A program made the translations under genes and the position numbers. The notes under the pieces are model-generated. The model did no database searches, was not told where the DNA came from, and saw only the letters and a list, made by a program, of their open reading frames with translations. A stretch of 64,000 nt of DNA. Source: G963556115 sp963675945 (GTDB lineage: Bacteria > Planctomycetota > SZUA-567). Position 1 is the stretch's first letter; the number at the start of each line of letters is the position of its first letter. Positions 60,486-64,000 of this stretch are shown piece after piece. Location: positions 1,488,001-1,552,000 of the forward strand of contig OY780932.1 of NCBI GenBank assembly GCA_963675945.1. Direction: 5' to 3'.

Positions 60486-61163
60486 ATGCTCTTACAGCTC
60501 GGATCATTATTCTCTGGGGCAGAAGGTTCTGAGGCTGCGTCTGGGTTCGGCTGGGAGCAGATTATTGCTCTGGGGCTGGTGATTCTGATTATGGCGCTGA
60601 TGCCGCGAATTATCAAGACGCTCAGGCGTGAACGGAAGAGTATGACCGCGGAGCAGATCAAATCTCTGCGCAGCGGGCCGAATATCAAGAATAAGGCTGA
60701 TGAGATCTTGGTAGAGCTGGCCGAGATGAGCCGAGAAATAAATGCTCAAGTCGATACCAAGATCCGGGTTCTCAATAAACTCATTCGGGACGCTGAGAAG
60801 GTGGTCAAGCGTTATGAAGAACTTAGCGCCCGGCAGGAGCAGGGCAAGCTTGAGCCGGAACGCAAGGAATTGTCGGCTGGGTCTGAACCGCCGGCGAAGC
60901 GTGATCAGGCCGAGATTGTTCTCCCTGTTGCCGACGCTGAGAAAGACAAAGATGGGGCGGAGGAGGCAGAATCAGAGTCGGCGGTTGCAGCCAGTGGTGC
61001 CGCTACTGACAATACCAGTGTCACCGGGGTCTGGCAGCGCTCGATCGGGGAGAAGATAATTGAGCTTGATGCCAAGGGGTATGATATCAATGAGATTGCG
61101 CGCAAGACCAGAATGTCGGTATCTGAGGTGAGCCTGATGCTGGAGATGTACCGTAAGCGGTGA
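60486..61163 (+). CDS. Membrane-anchored protein with coiled coil and C-terminal helix-turn-helix
   Basis: The protein of 225 residues has one N-terminal membrane helix (WEQIIALGLVILIMALMPRII, about residues 23-43). A coiled-coil stretch follows (KADEILVELAEMSREINAQVDTKIRVLNKLIRDAEKVVKRYEEL), then an acidic Glu/Ala-rich linker and a C-terminal HTH-like end (GEKIIELDAKGYDINEIARKTRMSVSEVSLMLEMYRKR). This architecture is like the DUF2802/DUF6115 proteins. It starts 2 bp after parB, so it is co-expressed with it, which suggests a role at the chromosome or cell pole. Function unknown. Confidence 0.75.
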   Translation: MLLQLGSLFSGAEGSEAASGFGWEQIIALGLVILIMALMPRIIKTLRRERKSMTAEQIKSLRSGPNIKNKADEILVELAEMSREINAQVDTKIRVLNKLIRDAEKVVKRYEELSARQEQGKLEPERKELSAGSEPPAKRDQAEIVLPVADAEKDKDGAEEAESESAVAASGAATDNTSVTGVWQRSIGEKIIELDAKGYDINEIARKTRMSVSEVSLMLEMYRKR

Positions 61164-61274
61164 GGGGGGGGGGAGACTTTAGGTAAGTATTCTCAATATT
61201 CACTGCATCTAGTAATACCAGCAGATTACAAAATCAAAAGCAATTAATAGAGGCCGCCCTAAGTTATTTCTAAT

Positions 61275-62255
61275 TTAACTGATTGTTGCAAACTCAAAAG
61301 GCTTAGAGTGCTTCAAGTATTTTGACATCTCTCCTGAATAACAATCTTCAATATCCTCAAGTGTAAGTTTTTTTACCTGGCTATTCTTATCAAAGTCAAG
61401 ATTTTGGAATTTTAAATAAATAACATTTAAATTTAAGATATCCTCAAAATAATAGGTTAAATTTTTATGGTCAGATAGGGTTCGCCATCTGGTAGAGGAA
61501 ATATTTGGTTCTGTTGGAGATGAAATACCATGAGGAACTGAGACATTCCTTATGACACTAAATACCGTAGGTATTGCAATTTTTGGATCAGCGATTTTGG
61601 GTACAGCATTTATATAGTACGATGCTCTTACAAATCTATCTGCAGCGCGGTTTGTCCCCGGGAGCATTATTGTTCCTGGTATACTATTCCAATATGTATT
61701 TATTGCAAGTTGTTGATCATAAATTGGAGAGTTTGTCATTGTAACATAGGAATTGTCATGATGAATAACTAAATGTCTATCGATATATTCAAATATAGCA
61801 CTGTCTCCTGTTTTATCTGAGAGAGACAGGTGAATAGTCGTAAATTTATCAGTACCGGGAATTGCACAAGAAACAATAGTAAACTCTTCTTTTTTTAGCT
61901 CTGTTACTGCTTCCGCAACAGTTGCAAAATTATCTAACACGTATTGAAGCCATAAAGATATTTCTAAAGCAAATTCATTGTTTTTCACCTCTGGATAAGT
62001 TGATTCAGCCAGCCATAACAAATTCCCCGCAAGACCGGCTTCATTCATCCCATCAGAAGAAGCAATATCCCATGATGTTGTAACTACACTTCCATATTTT
62101 GAGGTCCATTTTATCACGGAGTTTTCTATTCGGCTATTCCGCTCCAAACCTCTTGGGAAAACCCATAAATTTGCAGGAATTTTTGTCTTCCAGTCCATTG
62201 AGCGCGCAGTTATAATGATATCGTCAAGTCCTTTATAAACAATTCGTGTACACAT
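61275..62255 (-). CDS. Choloylglycine hydrolase / linear amide C-N hydrolase (bile salt hydrolase-like)
   Basis: The start is set at ATG 62253-62255, since the enzyme needs Cys2 as its N-terminal nucleophile after Met removal; the longer GTG frame would bury it. MCTRIV gives Cys2, TARSMDW gives Arg18 and Asp21, NEAGLAGN and TNSPIYDQQ supply the conserved Asn residues, and DRFVRASY the later Arg: the same numbers and order as in bile salt hydrolases. The protein of 326 residues has no signal peptide. It is far more AT-rich than its neighbours. Bile salts, penicillin V or acyl-homoserine lactones are possible substrates. Confidence 0.92.
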   Translation of the reverse strand: MCTRIVYKGLDDIIITARSMDWKTKIPANLWVFPRGLERNSRIENSVIKWTSKYGSVVTTSWDIASSDGMNEAGLAGNLLWLAESTYPEVKNNEFALEISLWLQYVLDNFATVAEAVTELKKEEFTIVSCAIPGTDKFTTIHLSLSDKTGDSAIFEYIDRHLVIHHDNSYVTMTNSPIYDQQLAINTYWNSIPGTIMLPGTNRAADRFVRASYYINAVPKIADPKIAIPTVFSVIRNVSVPHGISSPTEPNISSTRWRTLSDHKNLTYYFEDILNLNVIYLKFQNLDFDKNSQVKKLTLEDIEDCYSGEMSKYLKHSKPFEFATIS

Positions 62256-62697
62256 TATCTTCACGTCCTCTTGTCTTTTTCCAGTTTAAAGTTTCGGTAC
62301 ATATTCTCAAATTATTTTCCATATTAATAAGAAAATTATATATCTTTGAATTTATCTTTCAATATAAATTAGTACTTTGTGAGACAAAGTATGTTTGGAT
62401 AGCTGTTGAAAATTAATAGTGCAATTAATAAAGATTTTAGGAAACTTATTGTTAGTGCCTTAGAAATACTGGACAGCGTTTGCCGGGGTACACGGGGTCT
62501 TGCTGCCCGCAAAAGCCCTGGGAAAAGAGTTGCGAGAAAGTTTGAGGCTTGTTGGCTAAAGCGTGTAGACCTTCGGATTGAGGGTTCAGCTCTGGCTGAA
62601 GTTTGGGCTTTCTACGCAGAGCGATATTCGAAACACCACTCCTCGGCGGCTTATGATTACGCTCTCAGCCGCTGCTCGTTTACTTGCAGCGTCTTCG
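62256..62697. other. Non-coding stretch before repeat locus C
   Basis: About 440 bp upstream of the bile salt hydrolase-like gene. An ORF at 62406-62822 covers the repeat and has no recognisable domain or ribosome site; I reject it. The promoter of the hydrolase gene must lie at the left end. Confidence 0.5.
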
Positions 62698-62880
62698 ACA
62701 CACCTTTGGAAAAGGTGCACTCACTACTCGCCAACTCGCAGTTCGCATGCGTCCTCTTGGAAAACGTTCATGGTCTGAAATATTGCACCAGTTCATATTT
62801 TCAGACATCTTGGGACAAATGAACGGGCTGCGAGATGCAGCCTCAGGCCTCAGCAAAGCTGAGGCCTGGAGTATTGGTGT
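62698..62880 (-). repeat. Dispersed hairpin-rich repeat, locus C
   Basis: The block contains ACACACCTTTGGAAAAGGTG (62698-62717, as in locus B), then TTCGCATGCGTCC, the TCTGAAATAT/ATATTTTCAGA hairpin (62774-62805), TGGGACAAATGAACG, GGCTGC/GCAGCC (62826-62842) and a perfect 11-bp stem CAGGCCTCAGC/GCTGAGGCCTG (62844-62868). Reverse-complemented, 62726-62868 lines up with locus A 6524-6655. The 3' part matches locus B in the same orientation. It separates two minus-strand genes. Confidence 0.75.
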
Positions 62881-62913
62881 TATTATAAAAACAGAAGAAT
62901 TAATCGCGTTATT

Positions 62914-63435
62914 CTATTTGAGCAGTTTGCCTTTGGCGAGCAGTTTATCTTTGAGGCGTTCCTCGCTGTCTTCATCATTGAGTTTGGCGGTGACCACGGT
63001 CAGTCCGTTCATATTATCCGCAATAGTCAGGAATACGGTCTCACGCCCCTTCTTGAAGAAGTTCTCGACATTGTAATCATTGACAAATTTGCTGTGGATA
63101 AGCTTCCAGCCCGCCTCTTCCATCTCGTTGAGATACCATTGATTGGTCTCCCAGACATTCCAGATTCCAGCATATACCAGAGTGCCGAAACGCATTGAGC
63201 TTCCCTGGAAGGTCATGGTCTCCTCTTTATTCAGGCTGAACTCTTGTGGCGCGGGGATATCAGCAAACTGGACATTCTTTCTGACCTCAATCTGTGAGCC
63301 GATATCGGCCGAGTATGGGTGCTGGGCGCTGGGGTCGTCAACGTGGGGCACATAACTGGGATCATGGCAGCCTCCGGCAGTTAGCGCACCGAGAATGATG
63401 AGGGTCAGACCGATAGTATTGAGATTCTTTGGCAT
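62914..63435 (-). CDS. Putative lipoprotein, unknown
   Basis: The start ATG 63433-63435 has GGGAGA eight bases before it; the longer frame to 63450 adds five residues. The protein of 173 residues has a signal ending GALTAGGC, so the Cys at about 23 is probably acylated. The mature part has a compact domain with IPAPQEFSLNKEETMTFQGSSMRFGTLVYAGIWNVWETNQWYLNEMEEAGWKLI, recalling small domains of outer-membrane lipoproteins whose function is not known. It probably sits in the periplasm. Confidence 0.75.
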   Translation of the reverse strand: MPKNLNTIGLTLIILGALTAGGCHDPSYVPHVDDPSAQHPYSADIGSQIEVRKNVQFADIPAPQEFSLNKEETMTFQGSSMRFGTLVYAGIWNVWETNQWYLNEMEEAGWKLIHSKFVNDYNVENFFKKGRETVFLTIADNMNGLTVVTAKLNDEDSEERLKDKLLAKGKLLK

Positions 63436-63800
63436 TGAGTTGTCTCCCAAGTATGACTATTGCGTTAATATTATTATATCGACTAGGGCTATTATCGACA
63501 ATATTTGAAGATAAATCTAGTAAAAATATTAATGACAAACTCATTTTTAGACTGGTTTGGGATGGTAATGTGGCGAGTATTTTAGGACGATAGTCTCTTT
63601 TTTCGCAATTAAGTCTAAGTGGGGTTGGGAGTGGAGAGCGCTTTTAGGAGATAAGCGGAAAATTGCCGAGTATTACGCAGATTTGCAGTTGCTATAGTTT
63701 GCTGCATGCTTATAGTTTGTAGTATTACTATGCAGTATAGAGAATCAATGTGGCTTGTTGGGCTTTAGTTCATTTTGGTGTTGTGTGTGGGTTGTTTTAT
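63436..63800. other. Intergenic region before the truncated membrane gene
   Basis: About 365 bp of AT-rich DNA without a supported gene. TATAGTTTG is repeated twice near 63700. Confidence 0.45.
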
Positions 63801-64000
63801 ATGTATAAATTATTTCCTTCTCAATTCTTCTTCGAGCCGGAGAAGGAGGAGAAGTTTATAGAATGGCTCTTTGACAAGGTCAAGACGCTCCTCTTGGTCG
63901 TCTGTGTGAATGTGGTCTTGACTCTGCTGATCTTCATTATAATTCAAGATTATGCGGTTGCGGCTTTTGAGACGGTGCTGATTTTGCGGGTGGTGATTAT
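63801..64000 (+). CDS. Membrane protein, N-terminal part only (partial)
   Basis: An ATG at 63801 opens a frame through the window end (66 codons). The residues MYKLFPSQFFFEPEKEEKFIEW are followed by two hydrophobic stretches (TLLLVVCVNVVLTLLIFIIIQ and a second beginning TVLILRVVI), so it is a membrane protein. No ribosome site is clear. The family cannot be told from this fragment; sensor or cyclase proteins often begin this way. Confidence 0.5.
   Translation, partial: MYKLFPSQFFFEPEKEEKFIEWLFDKVKTLLLVVCVNVVLTLLIFIIIQDYAVAAFETVLILRVVI

Noticed and set aside
10663..61249. 17-base exact match ATCAAAAGCAATTAATA at 10663-10679 and 61233-61249
   Set aside because: In 64 kb of AT-rich intergenic sequence one such pair is expected by chance; flanks do not match.
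62406..62822. 138-residue plus-strand ORF over repeat locus C
   Set aside because: No ribosome site, no domain, and its second half is just the dispersed repeat read in one frame.
6479..62880. Repeated hairpins considered as a CRISPR array
   Set aside because: There are no regular repeat-spacer units and no cas gene; copies are far apart and in both orientations.

Overview
This is about 64 kb of chromosomal DNA from a Gram-negative, probably anaerobic or microaerophilic bacterium. The clues are lipoproteins with lipoboxes, a DctPQM TRAP importer, GltBD, a fused NfnAB-type oxidoreductase, CsrA with FliW (a flagellar marker), a c-di-GMP HD-GYP protein and a gut-type choloylglycine hydrolase. 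Base composition is moderate, apart from AT-rich intergenic DNA and one AT-rich gene. An endonuclease III-like protein with a lysine-rich tail and an outsized RNase HII relative remind me of the PVC group (for example Lentisphaerota). That placement is a guess from memory of families and not a demonstrated one.

Layout. 1-2.5 kb: TRAP transporter (minus). 3.3-6.4 kb: four tandem paralogues of an unrecognised family; the first is frameshifted, and the first two carry near-identical leaders with a textbook CsrA-type site. 6.5-9.1 kb: a repeat locus and a large secreted Tyr/Gly-rich protein. 9.3-12.1 kb: small Cys protein, fliW, csrA, a small ORF, rlmE, HD protein. 12.1-16.1 kb: THUMP-like methyltransferase, then cupin, sugar aminotransferase, glycosyltransferase and rsfS. 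16.3-22 kb: lipoprotein, metal ABC permease and ATPase, NYN protein, RNase HII-like protein, HD-GYP protein. 22.4-31 kb: recN, a hairpin-rich repeat locus, gltD and gltB. 31.4-40.9 kb: XRE regulator, tRNA-Ser, soluble CheA-like kinase, sulfite/nitrite reductase-type protein, GT-B glycosyltransferase, AraC/GyrI regulator, queA and an AmaP-like protein. 41-49.7 kb: valS, then a TetR, two methyltransferases and two ABC transporter genes. 49.9-55.1 kb: tRNA-Asp, endonuclease III-like protein, hisG, glgP. 55.3-61.2 kb: fused NfnAB, tsaB, HD protein, parB and a membrane protein. 61.3-64 kb: bile salt hydrolase-like gene, third repeat locus, lipoprotein and a truncated membrane protein.

The most notable observations are two. 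First, the tandem paralogues at 3.4-6.4 kb look post-transcriptionally controlled by the CsrA/FliW pair encoded 4-7 kb away. Second, a modular, hairpin-rich repeat occurs at three intergenic loci (about 6.48-6.71, 24.26-24.77 and 62.70-62.88 kb) in both orientations. One stem in it is kept as a structure while its sequence changes completely between copies. Most of the remaining genes are housekeeping or recognisable accessory genes; few are true unknowns.
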